Shown: positions 1 to 10,054 of the stretch, piece by piece | Layout of the letters: each line of letters begins with the position of its first letter | How positions within the stretch are numbered: position 1 is the first letter of the stretch | Assembly (NCBI GenBank): GCA_020161575.1 | Contig: JAIUNR010000002.1 | Span: 248,001 to 312,000 of the forward strand | From: Pseudomonadota bacterium | Lineage (GTDB): Bacteria; Pseudomonadota; Alphaproteobacteria; Rhizobiales; Beijerinckiaceae | Direction: 5' to 3' | Length of the DNA stretch: 64,000 nucleotides | Translations under genes and position numbers: made by a program | The notes under the pieces: generated by a model | The model's input: only the letters and a program-made list of their open reading frames with translations | Databases searched by the model: none | Told to the model about the DNA's origin: nothing

Positions 1-78
1 CTTTGTCGTGCCTTTCGATTGTGGCAAAACTGGCCTCTGAGCGCAGGCTCTACCAAATTCGGGAATACCCACCCTAAA

Positions 79-972
79 ATGACCTCGAAATTCACTCTTC
101 TCGGGCTTGCCGCCGAAGCCGAGCGCCTCTCACCGGGGCTGCATATTGTCGCGACCCCGATCGGCAATCTCGGCGACATCACCCTGCGCGCGCTATCCAC
201 GCTCGCCGCCGCCGACGCGATCCTCGCCGAGGACAAGCGTGTCACGCGCGTCTTGCTGGCGCATTACGGCATCACCACCCCCTCCCTCTCCTATCACGAA
301 CACAATGCGGAGGAGATGCTGCCGAAAATCCTCTCGCGGCTGGCCGCCGGTGAGGCTCTCGCGCTTGTTTCGGATGCCGGCACGCCGCTGGTCTCCGATC
401 CTGGTTACCGGCTGGTCGAGGCCGCCATCGGGGCTGGGCATGCCATCACGGCCTTGCCGGGCGCCTCCTCCGTGCTCGCCGCCCTTGTTCTTGCGGGCCT
501 GCCGAGCGACCGCTTCTTTTTCGAAGGCTTCCTCCCGGCAAAATCGGGCGAGCGCCGCCGCCGCGTACGCGAGCTCGCGACAATTCCGGCGACGCTGGTT
601 TTCTTCGAGGCACCCCACCGCGTCGTGGAGACCCTTGCTGACCTCGCCGCCGTGCTCGGCACGCGCGAGGCAGCCCTCGCTCGCGAGCTCACCAAGAAAT
701 TCGAGACCATCCGCCGCGGCACATTGCCGGTGCTCGCGGCGCAATTCGCGGCGGAAGGCGCGCCCAAGGGCGAGATCGTGCTGGTGGTCGGCCCGCCCGG
801 CGCTGCAGAGGAAGCCGGGGATGACCTGATCGATTCCGCGCTCGAAACAGCGCTCAGGACGCATTCGGCGCGCGATGCGGTCGAAATCGTCGCGGCCGAA
901 CTCGGGCTCAAGCGCAAGCTGGTCTATGCCCGTTCCCTGCAACTCTCGGGCAAGGCGGACAGGGATGCGTGA
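79..972 (+). CDS. rsmI: 16S rRNA (cytidine(1402)-2'-O)-methyltransferase RsmI
   Basis: RsmI uses S-adenosylmethionine to methylate the 2'-OH of C1402 in the decoding centre of 16S rRNA. The protein is about 297 residues and shows the family signatures ATPIGNLGDITLRAL near the N-terminus, then GTPLVSDPGYRLVE and PGASSVLAAL-LAGLPSDRFFFEGFLP, typical of the tetrapyrrole-methylase fold. I chose the ATG at 79 because the 20 codons before it (from a TTG at 19) look non-coding; no strong ribosome site precedes either start. The stop overlaps yraN by 8 bp, so the two are probably translationally coupled. The rsmI-yraN-gshB order is common in alphaproteobacteria. Confidence 0.93.
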   Translation: MTSKFTLLGLAAEAERLSPGLHIVATPIGNLGDITLRALSTLAAADAILAEDKRVTRVLLAHYGITTPSLSYHEHNAEEMLPKILSRLAAGEALALVSDAGTPLVSDPGYRLVEAAIGAGHAITALPGASSVLAALVLAGLPSDRFFFEGFLPAKSGERRRRVRELATIPATLVFFEAPHRVVETLADLAAVLGTREAALARELTKKFETIRRGTLPVLAAQFAAEGAPKGEIVLVVGPPGAAEEAGDDLIDSALETALRTHSARDAVEIVAAELGLKRKLVYARSLQLSGKADRDA

Positions 973-1327
973 CCGCAAGGCGGCCTTCCTGCTCGGACAT
1001 GATGCCGAGTTCTGGGCCGCGTTGCTGCTCAATCTCAAGGGGTACCGGATCCTCGCGCGGCGTTTCCAGGGCGGTGGCGCCGAGGTCGATCTCGTGGCCT
1101 CGCGCTTCGGCACCCTAGTTTTTGTCGAGGTGAAGGCCCGCGCGACACTCGAGGACGCGCTCCTGACCATCACCCCGCGGAAGATCGAACGCATGTCGCG
1201 GGCCGCACGCGCTTTTCTGCCGCGCCTGCCCCGCCCACCACACACGATCCGCTGCGATGCGATCCTTGTTGCACCGGGGCACCTGCCGCGCCATATCGTG
1301 TCGGTCGGTGAACTCATGATCGACTGA
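965..1327 (+). CDS. YraN/UPF0102 family nuclease-fold protein
   Basis: A protein of 120 residues with the UPF0102 pattern: GGGAEVDLVASRFGTLVFVEVKAR around residues 36-60, where E, D and the E-V-K triad match the PD-(D/E)XK nuclease core. The substrate and role are unknown for most members. The ATG at 965 lies inside the end of rsmI, giving an 8 bp overlap; longer upstream readings of the frame are rsmI sequence read out of frame. It is followed by gshB after 18 bp, so it is probably part of the rsmI-glnD transcript. Confidence 0.85.
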   Translation: MRDRKAAFLLGHDAEFWAALLLNLKGYRILARRFQGGGAEVDLVASRFGTLVFVEVKARATLEDALLTITPRKIERMSRAARAFLPRLPRPPHTIRCDAILVAPGHLPRHIVSVGELMID

Positions 1328-1345
1328 CCCAGCCCGAGGTATGCC

Positions 1346-2287
1346 ATGAAGCTTAAAGTCGCCGTCCAGATGGACCCGATCGAGAAGATCAATATCGCCG
1401 GCGATTCGACCTTCGCCCTGATGCTGGAGGCGCAGGCGCGCGGACATTCGCTCCATGTCTATGGCGCAGAGGCGCTCAGCCTCAAGGATAACCGGCTTTT
1501 CGCACGGATGCGTGCGGCGAGTGTTCGTGACATCGTCGGCGATCATGTGACCCTGGGCGCTCCGGAGCGCTTCGACGTCTCCGAATTCGACGTGGTGCTG
1601 ATGCGCCAGGACCCGCCCTTCGATCTTGCCTACATCACCGCGAGCCACCTGCTTGAGCGCGTTCACCCCAAGACGCTGGTCGTGAATGATCCGTTCCATG
1701 TGCGCAACGCGCCGGAGAAGATCCTCGTCACACAATTCCCCGATCTCATGCCCCCCACCCTCATCAGCCGTGACCGCGCTGAGATCGAGGCTTTCCGCGC
1801 AGAGCATGGGGACATCGTCATGAAGCCGCTTTACGGCAATGGCGGCGCGGGCGTGTTCAAGGTCTCCCGCGAGGATATGAACTTCAACGGCTTCATGGAT
1901 CATTTCGCCGGGATCTCGCGCGAACCCTGGATGATCCAGCGCTTCCTGCCTGCGGTTCATGCGGGAGACAAGCGCATTATCCTGGTCGACGGCGTTGCGA
2001 TAGCGGGCGTAAACCGCGTGCCCGCGCCCGGTGATATCCGCTCCAACCTCGTGCGCGGCGGCGCGGCGGAAGCCACGCAATTCACGCCGCGCGAACTGGA
2101 AATCTGCGCGCGGATCGGCCCGCTGCTGAAAGAACGCGGGCTGATCTTCGTCGGCATCGATGTGATCGACGGCAATCTCACGGAAATCAACGTCACTTCA
2201 CCAACCGGCATCCGCGCGATCAAGCGCCTTGGCGGGCCAGATCTCGCGGTGCCGATCTGGGATGCGATCGAAAGGCGGGTCGGGTGA
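1346..2287 (+). CDS. gshB: glutathione synthase
   Basis: GshB ligates glycine to gamma-glutamylcysteine using ATP, the last step of glutathione synthesis. At 313 residues it has the usual length. The start [15 protein letters not shown] is the classic N-terminus and is followed by the ATP-grasp core: [16 protein letters not shown] (ATP-binding loop), [20 protein letters not shown] and [21 protein letters not shown] (metal and substrate ligands). Its stop overlaps the GTG start of glnD (GTGA), which suggests coupled translation. Glutathione links it to the GST at 21.4 kb, although they are not adjacent. Confidence 0.96.
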   Translation: MKLKVAVQMDPIEKINIAGDSTFALMLEAQARGHSLHVYGAEALSLKDNRLFARMRAASVRDIVGDHVTLGAPERFDVSEFDVVLMRQDPPFDLAYITASHLLERVHPKTLVVNDPFHVRNAPEKILVTQFPDLMPPTLISRDRAEIEAFRAEHGDIVMKPLYGNGGAGVFKVSREDMNFNGFMDHFAGISREPWMIQRFLPAVHAGDKRIILVDGVAIAGVNRVPAPGDIRSNLVRGGAAEATQFTPRELEICARIGPLLKERGLIFVGIDVIDGNLTEINVTSPTGIRAIKRLGGPDLAVPIWDAIERRVG

Positions 2288-5028
2288 GCGAAAACGGGCC
2301 GGGCGACCTTCTTTCGTTGCAGCAGGAAACGCTGACGCCGGAACAGGCGCGCTCGGAATTCTCCCGACGCTCGAAAGGGTTCCTCTCTCGTGCCCGCGAG
2401 CGCGCCGAGGATGTGCTGCGGAACGAGGGCGGCCTTGCCTGCGCCCGTCTTCTTTCCGCCGCGCATGACACCATTATCCATGCCCTGTTCGAGCTGGTAC
2501 GCACGAAGCTCTATCGCGCCGATAACCCTTCCGCCGGAGAACGCATCGCGATCGTCGCCGTCGGTGGATACGGGCGGGGCGCGCTCGCGCCGGGATCGGA
2601 TATCGACATCCTGTTTCTGATGCCGGTCTCGACGCCCTGGGGCGAAAGCATCACCGAGGCGATGCTCTATGCCCTGTGGGATCTCGGGCTCAAACTTGGC
2701 CATGCCACCCGCACGATCGACGAATGCGTGCGCGTTGCGCGTGATGACCTCACGGTTCGGACAGCCTTGCTCGAATCGCGGCTGATCGCGGGGGACAGGA
2801 GCCTGTTCGACGAGTTCCAGAAGCGGTTCGACAAGGAAGTGATCGACGGTCGAGCGGCGGAGTTCGTCAAGGCCAAGCTGGCCGAGCGCGACGAGCGCAT
2901 CCTGCGTGCCGGCCAGTCGCGTTATCTCGTCGAGCCCAACGTGAAGGAAGGGAAGGGCGGCTTTCGTGATCTCCAGACCCTCTATTGGATCACGCAATAT
3001 GTCTTCGGGGTGCGTCACCCGCGCGAATTGATCGAGCTTGGTGTTTTCACGAGCCGGGAAGTAGGGCTGCTCCGGCGCTGCGAGGAATTCCTCTGGCGCG
3101 TTCGCTGTTCGATGCACTTTGTCGCGCGCCGCGCCGAGGAACGGCTCAATTTCGACATGCAGCGGCAAGTCGCCGCGCGTATGGGCTATTCGGACCGCAA
3201 GACGGCCAGCAGCGTCGAACGCTTCATGACCCATTATTTCCTCGTCGCGAAGGAAATCGGGGATCTCTCCGCCATCCTGTCCGCGGCGCTGGAGGCGCGC
3301 GCCCAGAAGCCGCCGGCCATGCTCGACCGTTTCATGGGGCGCTTCCGCCGCGCCCGCAAGCTGGCGGGCACCAAGGCCTTCGTTCTTGAAAACGGGCGCA
3401 TCACCTTTGCGCATCCCGGCATTTTCGCCGATGATCCGGTCAACCTCCTCCGCCTCTACTGGCTTGCTGACAACCACCACCTGCCAATCCACCCCCATGC
3501 GACACGGCAGGTGACGCTTTCGCTGCGGTTGATCGATGATCGGCTGAGGGAGAACAAGGAAGCGAACGCGCTCTTTCTCGATATCCTCACTTCACGTCAT
3601 TCGCCGGAAATCGTGTTGCGGATGATGCACGAATCCGGGGTTCTCGGACGTTTCATTCCCGATTTCGCGCGCATCTCGGCGATGATGCAATTCTCGATGT
3701 ATCACCATTACACGGTGGACGAGCATACCTTGCGCTGCATCGGGATCCTCTCGAAGCTCGACCGCGGTGAGCTTTCCGCCGATCACCCGCTCTCGCATAA
3801 CCTGATGCCGGGGCTTCAAAACCGGCGCGCACTCTATGTCGCGCTGTTCCTCCACGATATCGGCAAGGGCCGGGAGGAAGCCCATGAGATCGTGGGCGGG
3901 CGAATCGCGCGCCAGCTCTGCCCCCGCCTCGGCCTCAACCCGCTGGAAACGGAAACGGTTGTCTGGCTCATCGAGAACCACCTGGTCATGTCCCAGACAT
4001 CACAGAGCCGGGATATCGCCGACCCACGCACGATCTCCACCTTCGGGGCCATCGTGCAATCACTGGAACGGCTGCGCCTGCTGCTGATCCTTACCGTCTG
4101 CGACATTCGCGGTGTCGGCCCCGGCGTATGGAACGGCTGGAAGGGCCAACTTCTGCGCGCCCTCTACCACGAGACCGAGATGCAGCTCTCGGGCGATTAC
4201 GCCGGCGCCGAACGCGGCGAGCGCGTTCTTGCCGCACAGAACGCGCTCCGCGAGAAGCTGGCCGATTGGCCCGAGGATAAGTTCGCCGCGCATATCCAGC
4301 GCCAGAACGCCGCCTATTGGATGAAGTTCTCCCTCGATTGCCAGGTGAAACACGCGCATCTCATGGATAAGGCGGCGCATGGCAACGAGCGTTTCCTCGT
4401 CGATACCGCGACCGATGCCTTCCGCGGCGTTACCGAACTGACGATCATGGCGATCGACCATCCCCGCCTGCTCTCGATCATTTTCGGAGCCTGCGCGGCT
4501 GCCGGCGCGAATATCGTCGAGGCGCAGATCTCGACAACCAATGACGGTATCGCGCTCGACACGATCATGATCTCGCGCGCCTTCGACCGCGACGACGACG
4601 AGATGCGCCGTGCCGAACGAGTCGCCCGTCATATCGTGGCCACCTTGAAGGGCGATGTCCGCCTGCCGGAAATCGTCGCCTCGCGCGAAGCAGGCACACA
4701 GCGCATAAGCGCTTTTTCCGTCTCGCCCGAAGTAATGATCGACAACGAACTTTCCGCGAAATCGAGCGTGGTGGAGGTCACCGGGCTCGATCGGCCGGGC
4801 TTGCTCTATGCGCTCACCACCGAATTCGGAAAGCAGAATTTCAACATCGCTTCTGCGCGTATCGTCACCTATGGCGAGAAGGCGGTCGATGTCTTCTATG
4901 TGACCGATCTCACCGGCGGTAAGATTGTCCAGCCCGCCCGCCAGCAGAAGCTGCGCCGCGCCCTCCTTGCCATTCTCGGTGACGGCGAGAGTGCCCCCAC
5001 ACCTGCAAAACCCCAATCGCCGGCTTGA
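2284..5028 (+). CDS. glnD: [protein-PII] uridylyltransferase / uridylyl-removing enzyme
   Basis: GlnD senses glutamine and adds or removes UMP on PII proteins, setting nitrogen-regulation state. The 914-residue protein has all four parts in order: a nucleotidyltransferase domain ([18 protein letters not shown] at residues 94-111, with the catalytic D-x-D), an alpha-helical linker, an HD domain ([16 protein letters not shown] near residue 518) and two C-terminal ACT domains (about 720-790 and 828-900) that bind glutamine. The start is the GTG overlapping the gshB stop. The GlnD family varies little in length and this one is typical. Confidence 0.96.
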   Translation: MSENGPGDLLSLQQETLTPEQARSEFSRRSKGFLSRARERAEDVLRNEGGLACARLLSAAHDTIIHALFELVRTKLYRADNPSAGERIAIVAVGGYGRGALAPGSDIDILFLMPVSTPWGESITEAMLYALWDLGLKLGHATRTIDECVRVARDDLTVRTALLESRLIAGDRSLFDEFQKRFDKEVIDGRAAEFVKAKLAERDERILRAGQSRYLVEPNVKEGKGGFRDLQTLYWITQYVFGVRHPRELIELGVFTSREVGLLRRCEEFLWRVRCSMHFVARRAEERLNFDMQRQVAARMGYSDRKTASSVERFMTHYFLVAKEIGDLSAILSAALEARAQKPPAMLDRFMGRFRRARKLAGTKAFVLENGRITFAHPGIFADDPVNLLRLYWLADNHHLPIHPHATRQVTLSLRLIDDRLRENKEANALFLDILTSRHSPEIVLRMMHESGVLGRFIPDFARISAMMQFSMYHHYTVDEHTLRCIGILSKLDRGELSADHPLSHNLMPGLQNRRALYVALFLHDIGKGREEAHEIVGGRIARQLCPRLGLNPLETETVVWLIENHLVMSQTSQSRDIADPRTISTFGAIVQSLERLRLLLILTVCDIRGVGPGVWNGWKGQLLRALYHETEMQLSGDYAGAERGERVLAAQNALREKLADWPEDKFAAHIQRQNAAYWMKFSLDCQVKHAHLMDKAAHGNERFLVDTATDAFRGVTELTIMAIDHPRLLSIIFGACAAAGANIVEAQISTTNDGIALDTIMISRAFDRDDDEMRRAERVARHIVATLKGDVRLPEIVASREAGTQRISAFSVSPEVMIDNELSAKSSVVEVTGLDRPGLLYALTTEFGKQNFNIASARIVTYGEKAVDVFYVTDLTGGKIVQPARQQKLRRALLAILGDGESAPTPAKPQSPA

Positions 5029-5102
5029 TTTTAAGCCGGCGAGTCCTGATATCGGGCGCGAGGAATCATTCTGTCGCCCCTCGATTATCCGAAGGAAATT
5101 TC

Positions 5103-5771
5103 ATGAGCGCCGAATCCGATCACAAAAACGAAGCGCAGGCCGCCGCGACCGAAAAACCCGCCATCCCGGATGCCGAGCGCCTCGCAACCCTTGAACGCGA
5201 CAACGCCGATCTCAAGGATCGCCTGCTGCGCGCCTTGGCCGAAATGGAGAACCTGCGCCGCCGCGCCGAGCGCGAAATGCAGGATCAGCGCGCCTATGCC
5301 ATTACCAAATTCGCCGGCGATATCATCGCGACGGCGGATAACCTGCGCCGCGCGCTCGATTCGCTCCCCAAGCCGGCGGAAGGCGAGAGCACGGAATATG
5401 ACGCGCCGGTCAAGGCCCTCATCGACGGCGTGGAGCTGACAGAGCGCGAATTGCTCAAGGCGCTTGAAAAGAACGGCGTCAAGAAGCGCGTGCCGATGGG
5501 CGAGAAATTCGATCCGCACCGCGACCAGGCGATGTTCGAGGTGCCGGACGAGACCCAGCCCAGCGGGACGGTGATGCAGGTCGTCCAATCGGGTTACACC
5601 ATCGGCGAGCGGGTGCTGCGCCCGGCCATGGTCGGCGTTTCAAAGGGCGGCCCTGTCCGCCCGGCAGAGCCCGAAACGCCCGCCGGCGAAGCGCCGCGCG
5701 CCGGGCACCATCCCGAGCCGCGCCCGGCAGGCGCGCAGGACGGCAAGCCGAAAATCGACAAGCGGGCCTGA
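5103..5771 (+). CDS. grpE: nucleotide exchange factor GrpE
   Basis: GrpE releases ADP from DnaK. The 222-residue protein has an acidic, disordered N-terminus, a long helix ([18 protein letters not shown] at about residues 43-60) and the C-terminal beta domain with [13 protein letters not shown] and [23 protein letters not shown], the family signature. The C-terminus carries a Pro/Ala-rich tail of about 35 residues. The ATG at 5103 has an AAGGAA ribosome site 5 bp upstream, which rules out the in-frame ATG at 5025. The partner genes dnaK and dnaJ lie 8-12 kb away on the other strand. Confidence 0.95.
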   Translation: MSAESDHKNEAQAAATEKPAIPDAERLATLERDNADLKDRLLRALAEMENLRRRAEREMQDQRAYAITKFAGDIIATADNLRRALDSLPKPAEGESTEYDAPVKALIDGVELTERELLKALEKNGVKKRVPMGEKFDPHRDQAMFEVPDETQPSGTVMQVVQSGYTIGERVLRPAMVGVSKGGPVRPAEPETPAGEAPRAGHHPEPRPAGAQDGKPKIDKRA

Positions 5772-5800
5772 TACAAGGCCCGCCTGCAAAAAGCGGCCAA

Positions 5801-5827
5801 ATGGCCTGAGCAAAGGGCTCAGGCCAT
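5801..5827 (-). terminator. hairpin between convergent grpE and gpmA
   Basis: An 11 bp perfect stem (ATGGCCTGAGC / GCTCAGGCCAT) with a 5-nt loop covers the gpmA stop codon. On the minus strand it is followed by ATTTGGCCGCTTTTTG, an interrupted U-rich tract. On the plus strand it follows grpE by 30 bp but lacks a U tract. It is best read as a terminator for gpmA and possibly a bidirectional one. Confidence 0.5.
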
Positions 5828-6436
5828 CTCTTCCATTGAAGCAATGGTCGAATCGGCGTTGAGCCGATACACGATCGGCACGCCGGTCGCGAGTTCGCGC
5901 GCGATGATCGCCTCGCCGGAGAGCCCCTCCATCGCCATGATGAGCGCGCGCAGCGAATTGCCATGCGCGGCGACGAGAACGCGCTTGCCGCCCAGAACCT
6001 GCGGCAGGATGCGGTGGATGTAATAGGGCAGAACCCGCGCGGCGGTGTCTTTGAGGCTTTCCCCGCCCGGCGGCGGAATATCATAGGACCGGCGCCAGAC
6101 ATGCACCTGTTCCTCGCCCCATTTCTTGCGGGCATCATCCTTGTTCAGACCGGACAATTCCCCGTAATCGCGTTCGTTGAGAGCACGATCGCGGATCGTC
6201 TCGAGCCCCGGCTGGCCAAGCTGTTCGAGGATGAGACGGCAGGTATGCTGCGCGCGCGTGAGATCGGAGGTGAAGGCGATATCGAAGCCGATCCCCTTCG
6301 CCTTGAGCCGCTGGCCTGCTGCCTTGGCTTCTTCGACACCCAGCGCGGTGAGTTCCGGGTCCTTCCAGCCGGTGAAGAGGTTTTTCAGATTCCAGTCGCT
6401 CTGGCCGTGACGGCAGAGCACAAGCACACGTTCCAT
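5819..6436 (-). CDS. gpmA: 2,3-bisphosphoglycerate-dependent phosphoglycerate mutase
   Basis: It interconverts 3- and 2-phosphoglycerate in glycolysis and gluconeogenesis. The 205-residue protein begins with [20 protein letters not shown] (the RHG phosphohistidine motif, residues 8-10 region) and has [13 protein letters not shown] and a distal [13 protein letters not shown] with the second catalytic histidine. This is the short form usual in alphaproteobacteria. An AAGGATATCGT ribosome site precedes the ATG. It is the last gene of a minus-strand series (DUF1330, dapB, small membrane protein, gpmA) with gaps under 20 bp. Confidence 0.94.
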   Translation of the reverse strand: MERVLVLCRHGQSDWNLKNLFTGWKDPELTALGVEEAKAAGQRLKAKGIGFDIAFTSDLTRAQHTCRLILEQLGQPGLETIRDRALNERDYGELSGLNKDDARKKWGEEQVHVWRRSYDIPPPGGESLKDTAARVLPYYIHRILPQVLGGKRVLVAAHGNSLRALIMAMEGLSGEAIIARELATGVPIVYRLNADSTIASMEEMA

Positions 6437-6452
6437 ACGATATCCTTCAGGG

Positions 6453-6611
6453 CTAGAAAAAACGACGACCGACCAAAATCATCCCATGAATTGCGACGAA
6501 ACCGGCCAGCATCGCGACGGCGAAACCAACACCGAGGCCGTGATCGAGCACCAGATAAATCAGGAACCCGATTGCGATCGCGACCGCATAAATCATATAT
6601 TCGCGTGCCAC
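6453..6611 (-). CDS. 52-residue predicted membrane protein
   Basis: An unrecognised small ORF, starting GTG, between dapB and gpmA. The predicted protein is [20 protein letters not shown] then a short polar turn with D24-H25, and a second hydrophobic stretch ending in GRRFF: two transmembrane helices joined by a tight hairpin, with positive charge at both ends. An AAAGGATAATCCC ribosome site sits inside the last codons of dapB; the gap to the dapB stop is only 4 bp and to gpmA 16 bp. The context suggests co-translation. Function is unknown; the dapB/gpmA neighbours are housekeeping genes and give no firm clue. Confidence 0.6.
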   Translation of the reverse strand: MAREYMIYAVAIAIGFLIYLVLDHGLGVGFAVAMLAGFVAIHGMILVGRRFF

Positions 6612-6615
6612 GGGA

Positions 6616-7434
6616 TTATCCTTTTAGCCCGAGAATATCATCCATCGTATAGATGCCCGGCGCCTTGCCATGGGCCCAGAGCGCGGCTTTCACCGCGCCG
6701 GTCGCGAAAAGGCTGCGATCCTCCGCGACATGGCGCAGTTCAAGACGCTCGCCGCTTCCCGCGAAGATCACCGTGTGATCACCGATCACCGAGCCGCCGC
6801 GCAGCGACTGAAACCCGATCGCACCCTGCGGCCGCACGCCGGTATGCCCGTCGCGGGAACGCACCGAATGCCCCGTCAGCGGGATCTCTCGTCCCGCCGC
6901 CGCCGCCTCGCCCAGCAGCAAGGCGGTGCCGGAGGGCGCATCAACCTTCAATCGGTGATGCATCTCACTGATCTCGATATCCCAGTCCGGCCCGAGAGAA
7001 GCCGCCGCACGCCTGACCAGCGCGGCCAGAAGATTGACTCCGAAGCTGAAATTGCCGGACCGCACAAGAACGGACCGGCTCGCGAAGGCCTCGAGCTTGC
7101 GAAGATCGCCCTCGCTCATTCCGGTCGTGCCCACGATATGGACCAGGCCGAACTCCGCCGCCATCTCACCGAAAATCAGCGTGGAGGCAGGGCTTGTAAA
7201 ATCGATTACGCCGTCGGCGCCGGCGAAGGTGCCGCGTGCGTCGGCATTGATCGGGATGCTATTCGGCGAGACGCCCGCCAGCACGCCAGAATCCTGGCCG
7301 AGCATCGGCGAGCCTTCCCGCTCGACCGCCCCGTGGAGAACAAGAGAGGGACTTTCGCTGATCGCCCGCACAAGCGCGCGGCCCATGCGCCCCGCGGCAC
7401 CGACGACGACGAGTTTCATCCGGCTTGACGGCAT
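6616..7434 (-). CDS. dapB: 4-hydroxy-tetrahydrodipicolinate reductase
   Basis: DapB reduces hydroxytetrahydrodipicolinate with NAD(P)H in lysine and diaminopimelate synthesis. The 272-residue protein has the nucleotide-binding start [16 protein letters not shown], then [17 protein letters not shown], the catalytic [20 protein letters not shown] and a C-terminal [22 protein letters not shown] chose the ATG at 7434, which has a strong GAGGAGG ribosome site 5 bp upstream; this leaves five residues before MKLVVVG. It follows the DUF1330 gene by 10 bp on the same strand. Confidence 0.95.
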   Translation of the reverse strand: MPSSRMKLVVVGAAGRMGRALVRAISESPSLVLHGAVEREGSPMLGQDSGVLAGVSPNSIPINADARGTFAGADGVIDFTSPASTLIFGEMAAEFGLVHIVGTTGMSEGDLRKLEAFASRSVLVRSGNFSFGVNLLAALVRRAAASLGPDWDIEISEMHHRLKVDAPSGTALLLGEAAAAGREIPLTGHSVRSRDGHTGVRPQGAIGFQSLRGGSVIGDHTVIFAGSGERLELRHVAEDRSLFATGAVKAALWAHGKAPGIYTMDDILGLKG

Positions 7435-7444
7435 GGAAACCTCC

Positions 7445-7744
7445 TCAACCCGGATAGCCTTCGACAATCACGATATCCGCCTCGACACCTTGGTCGAGAT
7501 GAACCTTCGCCGCCTGGTATTCCGGGCTCTCGTAACAGGCGAGCGCTTGCGCGTAATCGTCGAATTCGATGACTACATTATGCTTGCGCGCGCCGCCCTT
7601 GACCAGCTTTCCCACGGGGCCACGCACGAGGAAACGCGCGCCGAATTTCTCGAATGCCACCGCGTTGAGCGTTCGGTACCGGCCATAGGCCTCCGCATCA
7701 AGGACATCGACCCGGCCGATCCAGTAGCCTTTCGTCTTCGTCAT
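7445..7744 (-). CDS. DUF1330 family protein (first copy)
   Basis: A 99-residue protein with the DUF1330 pattern: [19 protein letters not shown] at the start, [20 protein letters not shown] in the middle and SPEYQAAK near the end, a small dimeric alpha/beta-barrel fold related to ABM-type domains. No enzymatic activity can be assigned. A GGAGA ribosome site precedes the ATG at 7744. It heads the minus-strand run through dapB to gpmA. A second copy of the family lies at 10055-10342. Confidence 0.83.
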   Translation of the reverse strand: MTKTKGYWIGRVDVLDAEAYGRYRTLNAVAFEKFGARFLVRGPVGKLVKGGARKHNVVIEFDDYAQALACYESPEYQAAKVHLDQGVEADIVIVEGYPG

Positions 7745-7778
7745 GCGCGTCTCCTGTTCTCCGGCGAGCAGTGCCGGA

Positions 7779-7796
7779 GCGTCATCCATCCGTCAA
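7779..7796 (+). promoter_or_regulatory. Pho-box-like site before the metallophosphatase gene
   Basis: GCGTCAT-CCAT-CCGTCAA matches the PhoB direct repeat (CTGTCAT-N4-CTGTCAT) at 10 of 14 defined positions, with both GTCA cores kept and 11 bp apart. A TAGCGAT -10-like element starts 10 bp after the second repeat, the geometry also seen at the pstS and olsB sites in this window. The start codon is 44 bp downstream. Confidence 0.55.
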
Positions 7797-7839
7797 GGAT
7801 GCACGCTAGCGATAGCGCATCTGCCTTCTTGCGACGGAA

Positions 7840-8817
7840 ATGACCATGCGCCTTCTTGCCTCCGCCCTGCTCGCCTTCACCGCTCTTGTCGGGTCCGCCC
7901 ATGCCCAGGGCAACACCCCGTTCCGCTTCGTCGCCATCGGCGACATGCCCTATAATATCCCGAAAGATTACGAGAAATTCGACCGGCTTATCGATCGCAT
8001 CAACGCGGCGAAGCCGAGCTTCACGATCCATGTCGGCGACATCAAATCCGGCTCGACGCAATGCTCGGATGAGAATTTCAAAAAGGTTTTCGACCAGTTC
8101 GCGCGCTTCGAAGGACCGCTCGTCTACACGCCGGGCGACAATGAATGGACCGATTGCCATCGCCAGAACAATGGCAGCTACGATCCGCTCGAACGTCTCG
8201 CCAAGATCCGCCAGATGTTCTTTCCTGAAACCGGCCGCTCGCTCGGCCAGCAGAAGATGAGCGTCGAGACACAGCCCGCTATCATGGGGGAGAAATACGC
8301 GCCCTTCATCGAAAATGCCCGTTTCGTGAAAGATGGCGTGCTCTTCGTCACAGCCCATGTTGTCGGCTCGAATAACGGCCTCGAACCGCGCGAGCGTAAA
8401 AGCGCGATGGAATTCTTCGATCGCGATGCCGCCAATGTCGCCTGGCTCGACGCGGCGTTCGCAAAAGCCAAGACCGAAGGATTGAAGGCTGTCGTGGTGA
8501 TGGCGCAGGCCGATCTCTACGATATCCGCCAGAGCGCGCCCGCAACGCCTTCCGCTTCGGGTTTCATCGGCACGATCAAGGCGCTTGAACGCGGTTCGAA
8601 GAGTTTCGGCGGGCCGATCCTCTACATCCATGGCGACGAACACCGCTTCGTGATCGATCGCCTGCTTGGGACCGACATGAAACCGATCGCCAATTCGATG
8701 CGGCTTCAGGTCTACGGCGCCAATCAGGTCCACGGCGTGATCGTGACCGTCGACATCGCCACGCCCGGCATCTTTTCCTTCTCGCCACTCATCGTGCCCG
8801 AGAACGGCGATCACTAA
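7840..8817 (+). CDS. exported calcineurin-like metallophosphoesterase
   Basis: A 325-residue protein with a clear Sec signal peptide (MRLLASALLAFTALVGSAHA, cleavage before QGN) and metallophosphatase motifs: FRFVAIGDMPY (GD box), IHVGDIKSG, YTPGDNEWTDCH (GDNE/GNHD-type box) and a late IHGDEH. These are the metal ligands of the calcineurin-like superfamily, here in the GDxxY...GDNEW variant of periplasmic phosphatases. The substrate is unknown; a phosphate ester or diester is expected. The start may be 7840 or the ATG six bases later. The upstream Pho-box-like site suggests induction when phosphate is scarce. Confidence 0.82.
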   Translation: MTMRLLASALLAFTALVGSAHAQGNTPFRFVAIGDMPYNIPKDYEKFDRLIDRINAAKPSFTIHVGDIKSGSTQCSDENFKKVFDQFARFEGPLVYTPGDNEWTDCHRQNNGSYDPLERLAKIRQMFFPETGRSLGQQKMSVETQPAIMGEKYAPFIENARFVKDGVLFVTAHVVGSNNGLEPRERKSAMEFFDRDAANVAWLDAAFAKAKTEGLKAVVVMAQADLYDIRQSAPATPSASGFIGTIKALERGSKSFGGPILYIHGDEHRFVIDRLLGTDMKPIANSMRLQVYGANQVHGVIVTVDIATPGIFSFSPLIVPENGDH

Positions 8818-8826
8818 AACATAGGA

Positions 8827-9978
8827 TCAGGGGCCGAAAAGATCGAGCTGCGCCGGCGCCTGATCCTCGCTGCCTGCCTCATGCAGCGAGGAAAGCGTGA
8901 CGCCCAGAAGCCTGATCCCCTCTTCGGTGGGAAAGACACCATCGAGCAGCGAGAAGGTGATGCTGCGCAAGCTCTCCTCATCCATGATGGCGAAAGGAAG
9001 CGTCCGGCTGCGGGTGATCTGGCGGAAGCTTGCGTATTTCACCTTGAGCGTAACCGTCCGTGCATGGATGTCGTGGCGCGCGCAATAGCTCCACACCTTG
9101 GTGATGAGGGGGCTCAGCCCCTCTCGTGCCGCTGGGCAATCGGCGATATCGCGCATGAACGTATCTTCCGCGCCGATCGATTTTCGGATGCGCTCGGCCT
9201 GAACGGCGCGATGATCAATCCCGCGCGCGAGCCCGTAATAATAAGGCCCTGCCTTACCGAATTCCGCTTTGAGAAAATCGAGATCGCGCGCCTTGAGATC
9301 GGCTCCGGTGAGAATGCCCAGACGCGCCATCTTGCGCTCCGTCGCCGGTCCGATGCCGTGGAACTTGCCGACCGGCAGCGTTTCGACGAAATCCGGCCCG
9401 GCAGCAGGGGGAATGACGAATTGCCCATTCGGCTTGCGCTGGCCGGAGGCCATCTTGGCGAGAAACTTGTTGTAGCTGATCCCGGCGGAAGCCGTGAGCC
9501 CGGTCCGCGCATGGATTTCCTCCCGTATCCGCCGCGCGATCTCGGTCGCGCTTTCGATGCCCTGCCTGTTATGCGTCACATCGAGATAGGCTTCATCGAG
9601 CGAAAGCGGTTCGATCAGATCGGTATATTCCGCAAAAATCGCGTGGATCTCGCGCGAGACCGCGCGATAGGCATCAAAACGCGGATACACGAAGATCAGC
9701 TCCGGGCATTTACGCAAGGCGGTGACTGATGCCATCGCGGAGCGGACCCCGAAGCGTCGCGCCTCATAACTTGCCGCCGCGACCACGCCCCGCTGCGCGC
9801 CATGCCCGACGGCAACAGGTTTCCCGCGCAATTCAGGATTATCGCGCTGCTCGACAGAGGCGAAAAAAGCATCCATGTCGACATGGATGATCTTGCGAAT
9901 GGCGGGCAACGTGCTCAGGGCACCGGGCGCTTCGTCATTCGGCATCGCTCGTGACCTCGCCCGCTTTTCGGGCTCCAT
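8827..9978 (-). CDS. dinB: DNA polymerase IV (Y family)
   Basis: A translesion polymerase of 383 residues. It shows IIHVDMDAFFASVEQRDNPE (first catalytic Asp), SYEARRFGVRSAM, SLDEAYLDVT (catalytic D-E), the thumb GIGPATERKMARLGI and the little-finger domain. The last residues, AQLDLFGP, contain QLDLF, a consensus beta-clamp binding peptide. Two starts are possible: ATG at 9978 or ATG at 9945 (MPNDEA), the second preceded by a distant GAGG. No LexA-type box was identified. Confidence 0.94.
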   Translation of the reverse strand: MEPEKRARSRAMPNDEAPGALSTLPAIRKIIHVDMDAFFASVEQRDNPELRGKPVAVGHGAQRGVVAAASYEARRFGVRSAMASVTALRKCPELIFVYPRFDAYRAVSREIHAIFAEYTDLIEPLSLDEAYLDVTHNRQGIESATEIARRIREEIHARTGLTASAGISYNKFLAKMASGQRKPNGQFVIPPAAGPDFVETLPVGKFHGIGPATERKMARLGILTGADLKARDLDFLKAEFGKAGPYYYGLARGIDHRAVQAERIRKSIGAEDTFMRDIADCPAAREGLSPLITKVWSYCARHDIHARTVTLKVKYASFRQITRSRTLPFAIMDEESLRSITFSLLDGVFPTEEGIRLLGVTLSSLHEAGSEDQAPAQLDLFGP

Positions 9979-10054
9979 GACCGGAGCATAATTCTAGGCC
10001 GATTCCCGGCAGGAGGCGAGCCGCCTCCCGAGCCGGGATGGTCAGGGAGCCGGA

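Noticed and set aside
1957-3498. A 513-codon minus-strand frame opposite gshB and glnD
   Set aside because: Shadow of strongly conserved genes; begins without a plausible ribosome site.
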